In this document: piece by piece, positions 39,460 through 47,439 of the stretch | Numbering within the stretch: the first letter of the stretch is position 1 | Layout of the letters: each line of letters starts with the position of its first letter | Origin: Deltaproteobacteria bacterium | GTDB taxonomy: Bacteria > Myxococcota_A > Polyangia > Polyangiales > Ga0077539 | Assembly (NCBI GenBank): GCA_947477565.1 | Contig: CANJUR010000014.1 | Coordinates: forward strand, 1-64,000 | Reading direction: 5' to 3' | DNA length: 64,000 bases | Translations under genes and position numbers: made by a program | The notes under the pieces: model-generated | Database searches by the model: none | Told to the model about the DNA's origin: nothing | The model's input: only the letters and a program-made list of their open reading frames with translations

Positions 39460-39702
39460 TTAACTCCCCGGTGGAGCCCCATCGTCGGTGTCGAGCTTGA
39501 ACTCGCGACCGCGGACCTTGAGCTTCTTCATGGTCTCTCCCGCGGCGCGGTCACGCACCGACACTTGAACCGCCGCAACGTCGATGTGCAGCGCTACATC
39601 CGTCCCGGCGCGTACCCACACCACGGGAGGGGCCGTCGATGGCACCGGGGCACCCGACGAGGAGGAGCGCCGCGAGGGCCGCCAGACCGCGAGGAAACTC
39701 AT
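39460..39702 (-). CDS. Small 80-aa protein, last gene of the DUF1592 operon
   Basis: An 80-aa frame starting MSFLAVWRPSRRSSSSG at 39702; the ATG overlaps the stop of the upstream barrel gene by four bases. The centre reads PVVWVRAGTDVALHIDVAAV and VRDRAAGETMKKLKVRGREF, alternating hydrophobic and charged residues. Short Ser/Pro-rich segment at the N terminus. No family is recognised. The overlap and the non-random composition are the reasons for calling it a gene. Confidence 0.55.
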   Translation of the reverse strand: MSFLAVWRPSRRSSSSGAPVPSTAPPVVWVRAGTDVALHIDVAAVQVSVRDRAAGETMKKLKVRGREFKLDTDDGAPPGS

Positions 39703-40658
39703 CGACGGAAAGCCACTGCGAGGCTCAGGGACGCGAACTCGTCGACGAGGCCACCGGCGACCCAGCGATCGCCGGGAGAGGGGTTGAGCGCGAGGAAGAA
39801 GCGACGGTACGCGGCGACGGCGCGGAGTTCGAGGTGCGAGCCGATGGCCCAGGCGACGCCGCCGCGCAGTTCGACGGCCGCACCGGAGACGTTGGGGAAC
39901 AGCCGGTCGGCGAGGTCACCGAGCTGAAAAGGCAACGCCGCCGAGGATCCCAGGAGCAGCGCGAGGCCAGGCGTGAGGCGCAGGCGGGCGTCGACGTCGA
40001 GCGTCGCGGAGGCGTACGAGACGCTCGGGACGCCCGGGTCGTTGGGGTCGTCCGGGGGGTGAAGGGTGAACTGCCGCAACTCGACGCCCGCCCCGACGAG
40101 GAGGCTGTGCGGACCCACGGGGAGCCGCCCGCGCAGGCCGCCCCGCAGGTCGAGGGCCGCTGTGTCGTAGGTGCGACCGAGGGAGTCCGACGACGAGATG
40201 CCCACCGCGAACCCCACGCCGGCGTAGAGGCCGAGGTGTGCGAGCCAGCCGTCGGTGCCGTGGGCACCGGGAAACCATGTGGCGTCGAGGGTGATCCAAG
40301 GCGCGAGGGGGAGGGTGTACGGGCGCAGTTCGCCGAAGATGTCGTCGCTCCAACGGAGCGCGCGATGGGTCAGTTGCACGCCCACCGCGACGTCGAGCGC
40401 GACCGGGAGCACGATCGGCACTGGCGGGCCTGACAGCACGGGCGGAGCGATCGGGGTGGGAGGTTCACCGAAGGGGTCCGGGCCCTCGTTGAGGCTCGCC
40501 GGGGGGGCCAGGGCGCCGGGCACCTCGATTGGCGGCGGCGGCGCCCGGCGGGCTGGAGCGACACGGGCGGGGCGTCGGCGCTGGGCGATCGCGGGCGAGG
40601 CGGCGAGAGATCCGAGCGCGAGGGAGACAACGCCGACGGCGAGGAGGGTCCGGTTCAT
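39699..40658 (-). CDS. Exported beta-barrel-like outer-membrane protein
   Basis: A 319-aa protein with signal peptide (MNRTLLAVGVVSLALGSLAA, cleaved near AIA-QR), a Pro/Arg-rich segment, then about 230 residues with alternating strands (LGLYAGVGFAVGIS, LRGGLRGRLPVG, HLELRAVAAYRRFF) ending LSLAVAFRR, consistent with a porin-like barrel. Its ATG overlaps the stop of the DUF5648 lipoprotein gene by four bases. Probably inserts in the outer membrane next to the lipoprotein encoded with it. Confidence 0.75.
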   Translation of the reverse strand: MNRTLLAVGVVSLALGSLAASPAIAQRRRPARVAPARRAPPPPIEVPGALAPPASLNEGPDPFGEPPTPIAPPVLSGPPVPIVLPVALDVAVGVQLTHRALRWSDDIFGELRPYTLPLAPWITLDATWFPGAHGTDGWLAHLGLYAGVGFAVGISSSDSLGRTYDTAALDLRGGLRGRLPVGPHSLLVGAGVELRQFTLHPPDDPNDPGVPSVSYASATLDVDARLRLTPGLALLLGSSAALPFQLGDLADRLFPNVSGAAVELRGGVAWAIGSHLELRAVAAYRRFFLALNPSPGDRWVAGGLVDEFASLSLAVAFRR

Positions 40659-41641
40659 CCGCGTGGTCTTGTCCAGACGTAGCCGGCGAGCTCGACGGAC
40701 GCGTATCCGAGCCCCACGGCGCTGTCCCGTTCGGGACCGCTCGTCGTGTAGAAGTTGTCGCCCGTACCCGGGTGCCGCATCCGGTAGAGCGGGGTCGCGC
40801 CACACACCGCGCTGGTCGCGATGAACCCGATGACCCCCTCCAACACACCGCCGCCCTCGCACCCTTCACGCGAAGTGTAGAAATGGTGGCCGTTTCCATA
40901 GCATCGGTAGAGCGCGACCGCGCCCGGGGCCCGCGCGGAATACAGGTAGAAGTAATCGTACGTCTCGACGCGGAAGCCGCAGCACTGAGCCTCTTCGCGG
41001 TTGGCGGTGTAGAAATGCTCCGGCCCGTTGCTGCGATGGATGCCCACCCGGCAGCCGTCGAGGTCGTCGCACGCGGCGTTGCAGTCGTCGTCGGCCAGGT
41101 TGCAGGTCTCGGTCCCACGCTGTCTGCAGCCACCGCAGTTGGCGGCGTCGCGCGTGAGGTCGACCTCGCACCCATCTGCCGGGTCGCGGTTGCAGTCGCC
41201 GCGTCCGGCGGCGCAGGTGCTCACCGCGCAGCGATGGTCGACGCACGCGGCCGCGCCGGGGCAGTGCGCCGCGAGTGTGCAGGCGGCGCACTGGTGCCGC
41301 ACGAGGTCGCACCGGGGTGTCGGGCTCGCGCAGCCCTCGTCGTTGCGGCAGCCAGGCGCGCAGCGCAGTGTGACGGCCTCGCAGTGGTCCGCGGGGGCGC
41401 AGCGGTCGTCGGCAATGGTGCACTCGACACAGCGGCCCGAGAGCAGGTCGCAGACGGGACGGAGGCGGTCGGCGGTGCAGTCGGTCCATGCCGCGCAGCG
41501 ACCGACGCGGGGCGCAAGGGTGTCCGTGCGGGAGTCCACGTCCGGCTTCTCCACGTCGGCGTCGGTCGGGGAATAGGGGGTCGCTTCGCTGCAACCAAGC
41601 AACAAACCGAGCAGTGCGACGGATGCTCTCGGGCTCTTCAA
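40655..41641 (-). CDS. Cys-rich lipoprotein with DUF5648 repeats
   Basis: A 328-aa lipoprotein. The start is a TTG at 41641, overlapping the TGA of the DUF1552 gene (TTGA), and gives a short signal peptide with lipobox LLGLLLGC. After an acidic linker there are about 20 cysteines in knot-like modules (CAAWTDCTADRLRPVCD, CVECTIADDRC). The C terminus has three repeats with the HFYT signature of DUF5648 (EHFYTANREEA, HHFYTSREGCE, DNFYTTSGPERD), a family with possible carbohydrate-binding beta folds. Role in the operon unknown. Confidence 0.8.
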   Translation of the reverse strand: MKSPRASVALLGLLLGCSEATPYSPTDADVEKPDVDSRTDTLAPRVGRCAAWTDCTADRLRPVCDLLSGRCVECTIADDRCAPADHCEAVTLRCAPGCRNDEGCASPTPRCDLVRHQCAACTLAAHCPGAAACVDHRCAVSTCAAGRGDCNRDPADGCEVDLTRDAANCGGCRQRGTETCNLADDDCNAACDDLDGCRVGIHRSNGPEHFYTANREEAQCCGFRVETYDYFYLYSARAPGAVALYRCYGNGHHFYTSREGCEGGGVLEGVIGFIATSAVCGATPLYRMRHPGTGDNFYTTSGPERDSAVGLGYASVELAGYVWTRPRG

Positions 41642-43023
41642 CGCAGTAACTGCGAGATCGCGTCGCGGGTCTGTCCTCCGTTGAAACCGAAGGCGTCGAC
41701 GCCCAGGCCCAGCGCCTGCTGAATGGTCAGGTGCACGCTCGCAAGGTTGCCATCGGGCATGTGGATGTGCGCGCCCGGCCGCAGTGCCCCAGAACCGCCC
41801 CCCGCCAGCAGTACCGGGAAATTGCCGACCTCGTGTACGTCTCCCGCGGAGAACTCGCTCGTCCCGAGCAGGACGGTGTGATCGAGCACGCTGCCGCCGC
41901 CGACGTCCGGTGTCGCCGCAAGGATGTCGAGCAGCCTTCGGAAGCACTGCATCGAGTAGATGGTCGCGCGGCGGGAGAGTTCCCAGTTTTCGTCGTGGCA
42001 GAGCTGGTGGAGGCCCGTCGTCGCGCCCACGTCCCGAAACACGGTCTGCGAACCCGGTCCGGTGAACATCATCGTGAACACCCGGGTCATGTCGCACTGG
42101 AGCGCGAGCGCGAGCAGGCGCGCCATCGCGTCGACCTTGTCGAGGAGGGCTTCGTTGCCGGCCGTGCCATCGAAGCCGCCCGCGCGGCCGGGGCGAGACG
42201 GCATCTGACACGCGGCCTGCGCGTCGGTGAGCTCGCGTTGGAGGGTGCGCACGTGTTCGAGGTGGGCGTCGAGGCGCTGCCGGTCGCGCGCCCCGAGGAG
42301 GCCCTGCAGACGTCGCGCGTCGTCGGCCACGGCGTCGAGCAGCAGGGCGCGGTCGGTGGTGTCGTCGGAGCGCACAGCGAAGAGCTGGTCGAAGAGGGCG
42401 TCGACGGAGCGGATCGGGAGGTTCTGGGACTCCTGATCGTTGTACGAGATGGCGGTCCAGGTGCCGTAGTCGTGGAAGCGGTTGTTGCTCACGGAGAGTT
42501 CCAGTGAGCGAAACCGCGGCGTCGTTCCGTAGAACCGCGGATGCCGCGCGATCACCTGGTCGAGTGTCGGGCGATTGAGCGCGAAGATGTGGTCAGGGTG
42601 GTGAAACCCCTCGGAGCGCGGGCGATCGCCCGAGAGGGCCACGGCGACGCCGCGCATGTGACCGTCGCCCTGGCCGCCCGGCGTCGCGGGGATGTCGGTC
42701 TTCGGCTCCAGGCCGGTGATAACGCTGACCCGGTCGGTCATGCTGCGCCCGGCCGCGTCGGGGCCGAGCGGCGCGAGCTGCTCGGACGGGGTCCAGCCCA
42801 GCGGGGTCGACGTCGGGGTCCAGCGGTCGGCGCGACCACGGGTGTTCCAGGCGTAGCCGTTGCCCCAGAAGAAGACGCCGTAGCGGCGGATGGGGCCGGG
42901 CTCGTCGGCCCACGCTTCGCCGTGGGAGTTGAGCATCGCCTCCAGAGGCGGGAGCGCCAGAGATACGAGCGAGCCGCCGAATACACCTCGGAGTAAAGTT
43001 CGGCGCGAGAGGGTGCGGGCCAT
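41638..43023 (-). CDS. DUF1552 protein with twin-arginine signal
   Basis: A 461-aa exported protein of the DUF1552 family. The N terminus MARTLSRRTLLRGVFGG carries an SRR-x-x-L-L twin-arginine motif followed by a hydrophobic stretch, so it is folded before export. Family features include GVFFWGNGYAWNTRGR, VITGLEPKTD and SVLDHTVLLGTSEFSAGD. It resembles DUF1501-like alkaline-phosphatase-fold proteins. It follows the DUF1592-group gene by six bases, an arrangement seen in Planctomycetes and Myxococcota; the function of the pair is not established. Confidence 0.88.
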   Translation of the reverse strand: MARTLSRRTLLRGVFGGSLVSLALPPLEAMLNSHGEAWADEPGPIRRYGVFFWGNGYAWNTRGRADRWTPTSTPLGWTPSEQLAPLGPDAAGRSMTDRVSVITGLEPKTDIPATPGGQGDGHMRGVAVALSGDRPRSEGFHHPDHIFALNRPTLDQVIARHPRFYGTTPRFRSLELSVSNNRFHDYGTWTAISYNDQESQNLPIRSVDALFDQLFAVRSDDTTDRALLLDAVADDARRLQGLLGARDRQRLDAHLEHVRTLQRELTDAQAACQMPSRPGRAGGFDGTAGNEALLDKVDAMARLLALALQCDMTRVFTMMFTGPGSQTVFRDVGATTGLHQLCHDENWELSRRATIYSMQCFRRLLDILAATPDVGGGSVLDHTVLLGTSEFSAGDVHEVGNFPVLLAGGGSGALRPGAHIHMPDGNLASVHLTIQQALGLGVDAFGFNGGQTRDAISQLLR

Positions 43024-43029
43024 CGGGTA

Positions 43030-44691
43030 TTATCTCCCCTCGTCGGCGACGGTGCGGAAGCCTTCGCTCGCGACGAGCTCGACCAGTAGTTCGAGGAAGC
43101 GGTAGTTGCGCGCGGCGAAGCGCTCTTCCAGGTCGGCCAGCACCCCGGCCTCGGCATCGGTCTCGAGCCGGGCGGTGGCGAAACGGTACACCTGACGCAC
43201 CACGCACGCCGCCACCCGCGGATCGCGCGCCAGGATCTCGCCCAGCGCCCGCGCCCCGACGAAGGTCACGCCGTCGAGGTCGCCCCGGGCGTCGACCGGG
43301 CGTCCCGACTCCATGGTGCGCCGTCGGCCGATGGCATCGAAGTCCTCGAAGCCAAGGCCGACCGGGTCTGTCCGCGAGTGGCAGCCTGCGCAGGCCGGGT
43401 CGCGGCGGTGGCGCTCCAGGCGGTCGCGGAGCGTGGGGCGCACGCCGCTGTCCCCCGCCTCCAGGTTGAGCGGAACATTCATCGGCGGATCAGGCACGCG
43501 CTCGCAGAGCAGCCGCTCGCGGATGTACCGACCCCGCGCCGTCGGCGAGGTGGCGTTGGGGTGTGCCGTCACTGCGAGGATCGCCGCGGTGGTCAGCAGG
43601 CTCCCGCGGCCGCTGTCCAGAGGCAGGTCGATGCGGGTGAAGCCCTCGGCCCCGGGGGGAATGGCGAGGCCGTAGAGGCCCGCGAGGCGCGCGTCGAGGA
43701 AGGTGCTGGTGCTCGAGAAGACCGCGCGAAAATCGCCGTCATGGGTGAAGACCACGTCCTCGACGAGGCGCTCGACCTCCTCGCGCATCGACGCCGCGAG
43801 CGCCGGCGTGACCTCGGGGTAGAGCGTCGGGTCGCGGGCGAGGCCGTCCAGGGCGCCGAGCCCGAGATACTGCACGAAGAAGGCTCGGACGGCGCTGCGC
43901 GCGCGGGGGTTGCGCAGGAGCCGGCGGGCCTCCGTGCGCAGGGTGTCGTCGCGGTCGAGCGCGCCCCGGGCGGCGGCGTCGAGGAGGGCGTCGTCGGGCA
44001 CCGAGTTCCAGAGGGTGAAGGCGAGGCGCGAGGCCATCTCGTAGGCGGTGTAACGGCGTCGACCGGGCTTGCCCGCCAGCGGGGCACCGAGCTCGACACG
44101 GTAGAGAAAACTCGGCGACTGGAGCGCCGCGGCGGTGGCGTAGCGCACGCCCGTCCAGGCGTCGCGGGCGCCGAGGCGACGCGAGAGCGCGACGAAGCGA
44201 TCGAGTTCTTCGACGGTCGCGGGGCGGCGCCAGGCCCGTCGCAAGAAGCGCTCGAAGTACGCGCGCACGCACGGCGCGTCGGGGGCGGTGGGCGTGCAGC
44301 CCACGAGGGCCACGCGCCGCTCGGGCACCGCGAAGGCAGCCTCGGTGAGGCGATGCGCCGCGGTCTCCCAGGCGCGCACCGTTCGCTCGGCGGCGGTGCT
44401 GCGCGCGGCGCCGATCGCAGTGAAGAGGTAGGGGTTGGTGTCGGGCTCGAGTGCGACGTCGGGGAGCCCCGAGCCAAGCAGGTCGCTCACTGCGTTGCGA
44501 TACTGCGTGGTGGTGAGCGTCGCGAGCACCGGTCCGGCGGGCGCAAACGTCGGCAGCACCGCGGACGGGTGCTCGTTGCCCGCACGGGCCGTGGCGGTGT
44601 TCGCACCGGGCGACGTGGGGCGATCGCCGACGACGCCATTGCACCCGAGGAGGGCTGCGGCCAACGCGAGGCATCGGGGCAACGTCTGCAC
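43030..44691 (-). CDS. DUF1595/DUF1592/DUF1588/DUF1585 exported protein with CxxCH motif
   Basis: A 553-aa protein, first gene of the operon. The GTG start at 44691 gives a signal peptide with a lipobox-like LAAALLGC; the frame is open further upstream without a better start. Domains in order: LRRAWRRPATVEELDRFVAL (DUF1595), YTAYEMASRLAFTLWNSVP (DUF1592), ARGRYIRERLLCERVPDPP (DUF1588) and GEILARDPRVAACVVRQVYR (DUF1585). A c-type heme motif CAGCH lies at about 434-438. Homologues are often annotated as planctomycete cytochrome-c-like proteins. Probably a periplasmic, lipid-anchored electron-carrying or enzyme component. Confidence 0.85.
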   Translation of the reverse strand: MQTLPRCLALAAALLGCNGVVGDRPTSPGANTATARAGNEHPSAVLPTFAPAGPVLATLTTTQYRNAVSDLLGSGLPDVALEPDTNPYLFTAIGAARSTAAERTVRAWETAAHRLTEAAFAVPERRVALVGCTPTAPDAPCVRAYFERFLRRAWRRPATVEELDRFVALSRRLGARDAWTGVRYATAAALQSPSFLYRVELGAPLAGKPGRRRYTAYEMASRLAFTLWNSVPDDALLDAAARGALDRDDTLRTEARRLLRNPRARSAVRAFFVQYLGLGALDGLARDPTLYPEVTPALAASMREEVERLVEDVVFTHDGDFRAVFSSTSTFLDARLAGLYGLAIPPGAEGFTRIDLPLDSGRGSLLTTAAILAVTAHPNATSPTARGRYIRERLLCERVPDPPMNVPLNLEAGDSGVRPTLRDRLERHRRDPACAGCHSRTDPVGLGFEDFDAIGRRRTMESGRPVDARGDLDGVTFVGARALGEILARDPRVAACVVRQVYRFATARLETDAEAGVLADLEERFAARNYRFLELLVELVASEGFRTVADEGR

Positions 44692-44739
44692 AGCCTGAGG
44701 AGTTGAACTTGCCGCGGTGATTGGTGTCAACTGATCGCG

Positions 44740-45060
44740 ATGGTGCGGAGGTAGACCGTCGCGGGCGGGCGCATCAACCACACGCTGAAGTACGGGTTCG
44801 AGGTGGCCGCCGGGTGGGAGGTCATCGTGGACAACTTCCAGCTGCGGATCGATGGCGACGGGATCAACCACTACGCCGTGGGGCGGGCGATGGGGCAGAT
44901 GGGCGTGCCGGGGTTCTTGGAAGTGCCAGGGGGTGCGGTAGGCGGTGCTGGGGCGGCTGCCGTGGTATCGGCTGTCGAAGTTCCAGCGGTGTCCGCCTGA
45001 GGGGTTCGCGCTGGAGGTCGTCGAGCGGAGCGTTCGGTGGTCACAGACGGCGAGCGGATG
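44740..45060 (+). pseudogene. Frameshifted gene remnant, unknown family
   Basis: From ATG 44740 the frame meets TAG at 44752, then reads INHTLKYGFEVAAGWEV, VDNFQLRIDGDGINHYAVG and GQMGVPGFLEVPGGA, which looks like a real protein. Near 44940 the coherent sequence moves to another frame (GRLPWYRLSKFQRCPPEGF, ALEVVERSVRWSQTASG) and stops at 45061. Two lesions (nonsense and frameshift) suggest decay. Probably part of the mobile element whose dead integrase lies downstream. Confidence 0.5.
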
Positions 45061-45339
45061 AACTGGCTGGGTGAGGAGTGGGTGTTCAAGGGCCGCGCGG
45101 TGACGTGCTCCGAAGGCGTTTCGCGTGCGCTGACCATCCCGGGGGATTCCAAGCGCGAGGTGATGTGGGCCGTCCGCGAGATCCGAGCGCGCGGCGCGGG
45201 TGCATGTGCTGCATGTCCGGAGGAGAACATCGGGGGCTGCGCCCCGGGGATTCAGGGGGACTCTGATACTGAGCCACCAGAGTCATCCCCCGACGGAGAA
45301 GGCGATGATTCGGAGTGGCCCGAGGATCTCGACCCATGA
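45058..45339 (+). CDS. Small 93-aa protein of the decayed island
   Basis: The ATG at 45058 overlaps the TGA of the preceding frame (ATGA). The start MNWLGEEWVFKGRAVTCSEG continues RALTIPGDSKREVMWAV, then CAACPEENIGGC and a long acidic tail ending EWPEDLDP. No family is recognised. It may be an intact accessory gene or the C-terminal part of the remnant upstream. Confidence 0.45.
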   Translation: MNWLGEEWVFKGRAVTCSEGVSRALTIPGDSKREVMWAVREIRARGAGACAACPEENIGGCAPGIQGDSDTEPPESSPDGEGDDSEWPEDLDP

Positions 45340-45399
45340 GGCTACATCCCGTTTCATCACGCTCCGCGAACGACGAGAGAGCGCAACGAGGGGAGCGTC

Positions 45400-45612
45400 G
45401 TGGGCCGCGTCGCGAGCCCCGACCCGGTGCTGCAGCTCCCGCTGTAAGTCTCCGCGCTCGACGTTGAGCATAAGCTCGGCGTCGGCCGCTCGACCGCGTA
45501 CGAGATGCTTCGCGCTGCGTCCGGCAGCACGATCAACGATCCGACCTCAGGGTACTCCCTTCGGGTGCGCCTCGATGCCTGGCAGTCCTTCCTGGAAACG
45601 AAGTACCCCCCG
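45400..45612 (+). pseudogene. Excisionase-like DNA-binding protein with internal stop
   Basis: A GTG at 45400 with a GAGGGGAG site upstream opens MGRVASPDPVLQLPL, then meets TAA at 45445. The same frame continues with LDVEHKLGVGRSTAYEMLRA, a helix-turn-helix of the excisionase/MerR-like type, and SGYSLRVRLDAWQSFLETKY. At a run of six Cs it passes in frame into the integrase. In intact relatives I would expect a separate stop near here. The nonsense codon makes it non-functional unless translation restarts. Confidence 0.55.
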
Positions 45613-46350
45613 ATGTCTGACGTCCGACTATCCCTCCGCCGCCGCAACAACCATCCCTGTGGCCCGTGGATCGCTTGGGGCTACGACGCCGCTGGCCATC
45701 AGTGGAGCGAGTCCACGAAGCATATCGACCGTAAGACCGCCGAAGACATAGGCCGCGCCCTCGAACGTGACCACGCTTCCCCCGGTGCCGCAGCCGCGCG
45801 GGCGGCGACGCTCGCCGACGCAGTGACCCTCCTGCGCGCCAAGCGTCGCGCGCTTGCGAAGGCCGGGAAGCGGTCGGAAGCCACGGTGACGTTCTACGAG
45901 TTCAAGATCGGCCACTGGCGCCGCCTGCTCGGGGACAGGTTCCTCCTGTCGCAACTCTCCGCGGCGTCGATCGACAAGGTCATCGACGCCCGGCGCGAGG
46001 AGGGCGTCACCGAGCACACGATCGCCAAGGAGCTGGTCGCCCTCCGCTGCGCGCTCAAGCTCGCGGTGCGTGCCGGGCTCTGGCAGGACAACCCCGCGGC
46101 GGTGCTGCCGGTGCTTTTCGCGACGGAGTATTCGCCGCGCACCCGGACGCTCGCGCGGCCGGAGTGCAGGTGCTCTTCAGCGAGCTCGAGACCACCCCTG
46201 CCGAGATGGTCGACACGGGCGCCTGACTCCGGCCGGACTACAGGATCTCTTGGCCGCCGCCCTCGGAATCGATCCTGCTGCACTTGCAGCAAATGTGCAG
46301 CAGACCGATATGGGTTGGGCAGATTCGGGGGAAGGATCGCAAATGCTCGA
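45613..46350 (+). pseudogene. Tyrosine integrase lacking its catalytic domain
   Basis: The ATG at 45613 opens the N-terminal arm (MSDVRLSLRRRNNHPCGPW) and the SAM-like core-binding domain (AVTLLRAKRRALAKAGKRS, WRRLLGDRFLLSQLSAASID, HTIAKELVALRCALKLAVRA). After SPRTRTLARPE a frameshift is needed to read VQVLFSELETTPAEMVD, then a stop at 46224. The R-H-x-x-R-Y catalytic part is missing. A C-terminal tail (LTPAGLQDLLAAALGIDPAA) follows in another frame up to the terminator. It lies directly at the 3' end of tRNA-Lys, as expected for a tRNA-targeting integrase. Confidence 0.7.
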
Positions 46351-46353
46351 TAT

Positions 46354-46383
46354 GCAAAAGGCCCGGAAAACCGGGCCTTTTGC
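46354..46383. terminator. Perfect bidirectional terminator hairpin beside tRNA-Lys
   Basis: GCAAAAGGCCCGG (46354-46366) and its exact complement CCGGGCCTTTTGC (46371-46383) flank an AAAA loop, a 13-bp perfect stem. Read on the minus strand it follows the tRNA-Lys 3' end by two bases and ends in a T-rich arm, so it should terminate tRNA transcription; it also works in the plus direction for the integrase remnant. Confidence 0.85.
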
Positions 46384-46385
46384 GG

Positions 46386-46458
46386 TGGGACATCTCGGAC
46401 TTGAACCGAGAGCCAATGGATTAAGAGTCCACTGCTCTACCAATTGAGCTAATGTCCC
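46386..46458 (-). tRNA. tRNA-Lys (anticodon CTT)
   Basis: A 73-nt cloverleaf with acceptor GGGACAT/ATGTCCC, D-arm GCTC/GAGC, anticodon loop ACTCTTAATC (CTT, lysine) and T-arm CTCGG/CCGAG with TTCAAGT loop. The CCA is not encoded: the bases after discriminator A are CCG. A strong promoter lies upstream (46472-46500) and the perfect hairpin downstream. It is the likely attachment site of the dead integrase. Confidence 0.95.
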
Positions 46459-46471
46459 AAGGCAGAAAGTG

Positions 46472-46500
46472 CGTTTATCTCACACCAGAAACACTGTCAA
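46472..46500 (-). promoter_or_regulatory. Promoter of tRNA-Lys
   Basis: On the minus strand a perfect -35 box TTGACA (46495-46500) is followed after 17 bases by TAAACG (46472-46477), 14 bases before the tRNA 5' end. The same -10-like hexamer at the same spacing precedes tRNA-His. Confidence 0.6.
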
Positions 46501-46520
46501 TAAACTATCTGTACTTCGGC

Positions 46521-46573
46521 GGTTCCGAGAGGGGTCAGACCGGTAGCCCTCGGATCCAAAGCGAAGGGTGCTT
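46521..46573 (-). pseudogene. Relic of a tRNA-Arg gene (3' part)
   Basis: About 50 bases here match the intact tRNA-Arg(TCG) at 47348-47420 in the same orientation: CCGAGAGGGGTC and CCCTCGGATCC are identical, covering the T-arm and anticodon-arm region, with changes between and a broken remainder. By eye about 31 of the first 37 positions agree. It has no 5' half, so it cannot fold as a tRNA. It looks like the duplicated end left by an element that once used the tRNA-Arg gene. Confidence 0.6.
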
Positions 46574-46745
46574 CCTTGCAGAGTCGCGATGCCAGGTCAA
46601 GCGATGAGTGCTGGTGAGCGCATCAAAGTGTCGCAGACGGTTATTCTCGTGGTGGTTGCACCCAGCACAGATGGTGCGGTCATCGCGTCGGCAACCCGTT
46701 GCCGGGCAAGGCCGAGAGTGATGCTCCCTGTTCTATCTGGGGAGG

Positions 46746-47141
46746 GTGACGCCCGCCGCGGAAAAACGCCTCATTGACCTGCCCGATGCCCTGCGTGCCT
46801 GGGCGCGCAACGACGCGACGGTTCGCCTTCATTTGGCGGTGCACGTCAACGCGGGGGTGCCGCTGGGCCACGCGCTTGCCCGCCTCGCCGACGCGATCGG
46901 CGAGGGTGGGGAGTGGGAGGTGCGGATGCGGCAGGAAGCGGGCGTGAGGCGGGAGAAGTTCGTCCCGTGGTGTGCGCGGGTCCATCCCGATGGACTGCGA
47001 TGTCGTGCGCTCACGACGGTCCTTGTTCAACGGGTGCACGAGGGCGCGCCGAGCGGAGCGGTGGAGAGTTGCGAAGACTGCGCGCTGACGTACGAGCGCG
47101 AGGGGACGGGGCGAACAATGCGACGACTCGCAGCGCGTTAG
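46746..47141 (+). CDS. Hypothetical protein with two Cys pairs
   Basis: A 131-aa frame from GTG 46746: TPAAEKRLIDLPDALRAWAR, HLAVHVNAGVPLGHALARLA, then FVPWCARVHPDGLRC and ESCEDCALTYERE, possible zinc-binding pairs. It is not recognised as a known family. It lies between the tRNA-Arg relic and the intact tRNA-Arg, so it may be cargo of a small integrated element. The coding look is better than the shadows around it. Confidence 0.5.
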   Translation: MTPAAEKRLIDLPDALRAWARNDATVRLHLAVHVNAGVPLGHALARLADAIGEGGEWEVRMRQEAGVRREKFVPWCARVHPDGLRCRALTTVLVQRVHEGAPSGAVESCEDCALTYEREGTGRTMRRLAAR

Positions 47142-47347
47142 CGCCGCGCATTACTCCGGAGAAGGGCCGCCCCATCTCTGCGAATGCGCTTGTCACTTCG
47201 CCGACGAGGGAGTCGCGACGTAGGGTTCTCCGCAGGGAGGCACTCAGCAACTTCGGACGGGCAGACCTCATCGCCGTAAGCGATGGCCTTGCATGTCCCC
47301 CCCGATTAATCGCGCGCTAGGAAACCCCCGAAAATACTTAAGTTCAG

Positions 47348-47420
47348 CGCGCCCGAGAGGGGTCGAACCTCTAACCCTCGGATCCGAAGTCCGATGCTCT
47401 ATCCATTGAGCTACGGGCGC
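47348..47420 (-). tRNA. tRNA-Arg (anticodon TCG)
   Basis: A 73-nt cloverleaf: acceptor GCGCCCG/CGGGCGC, D-arm GCTC/GAGC, anticodon stem TCGGA/TCCGA with loop CTTCGGA (TCG, reading CGA), T-arm AGAGG/CCTCT with TTCGACC, discriminator G. CCA is not encoded. It follows tRNA-His by 19 bases on the same strand, so both probably come from one transcript. Confidence 0.95.
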
Positions 47421-47439
47421 CAAGTGATAATTAAAAGGG

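Noticed and set aside
44740-45061. TAG recoding (for example pyrrolysine) in the remnant at 44740
   Set aside because: A second frame break and the neighbouring dead integrase indicate decay; no pyrrolysine genes are visible.
45058-45339. Selenocysteine insertion at a TGA in this small gene
   Set aside because: The TGA at 45059 belongs to the preceding frame; no selenocysteine element or selenoprotein family match is seen.
46070-46447. Open frame ending VGHLGLEPRANGLRVHCSTN across tRNA-Lys
   Set aside because: The final part is a translation of the tRNA-Lys gene on the opposite strand, a known artefact; only the LTPAGLQDLLAAALG stretch is a real remnant of the integrase.
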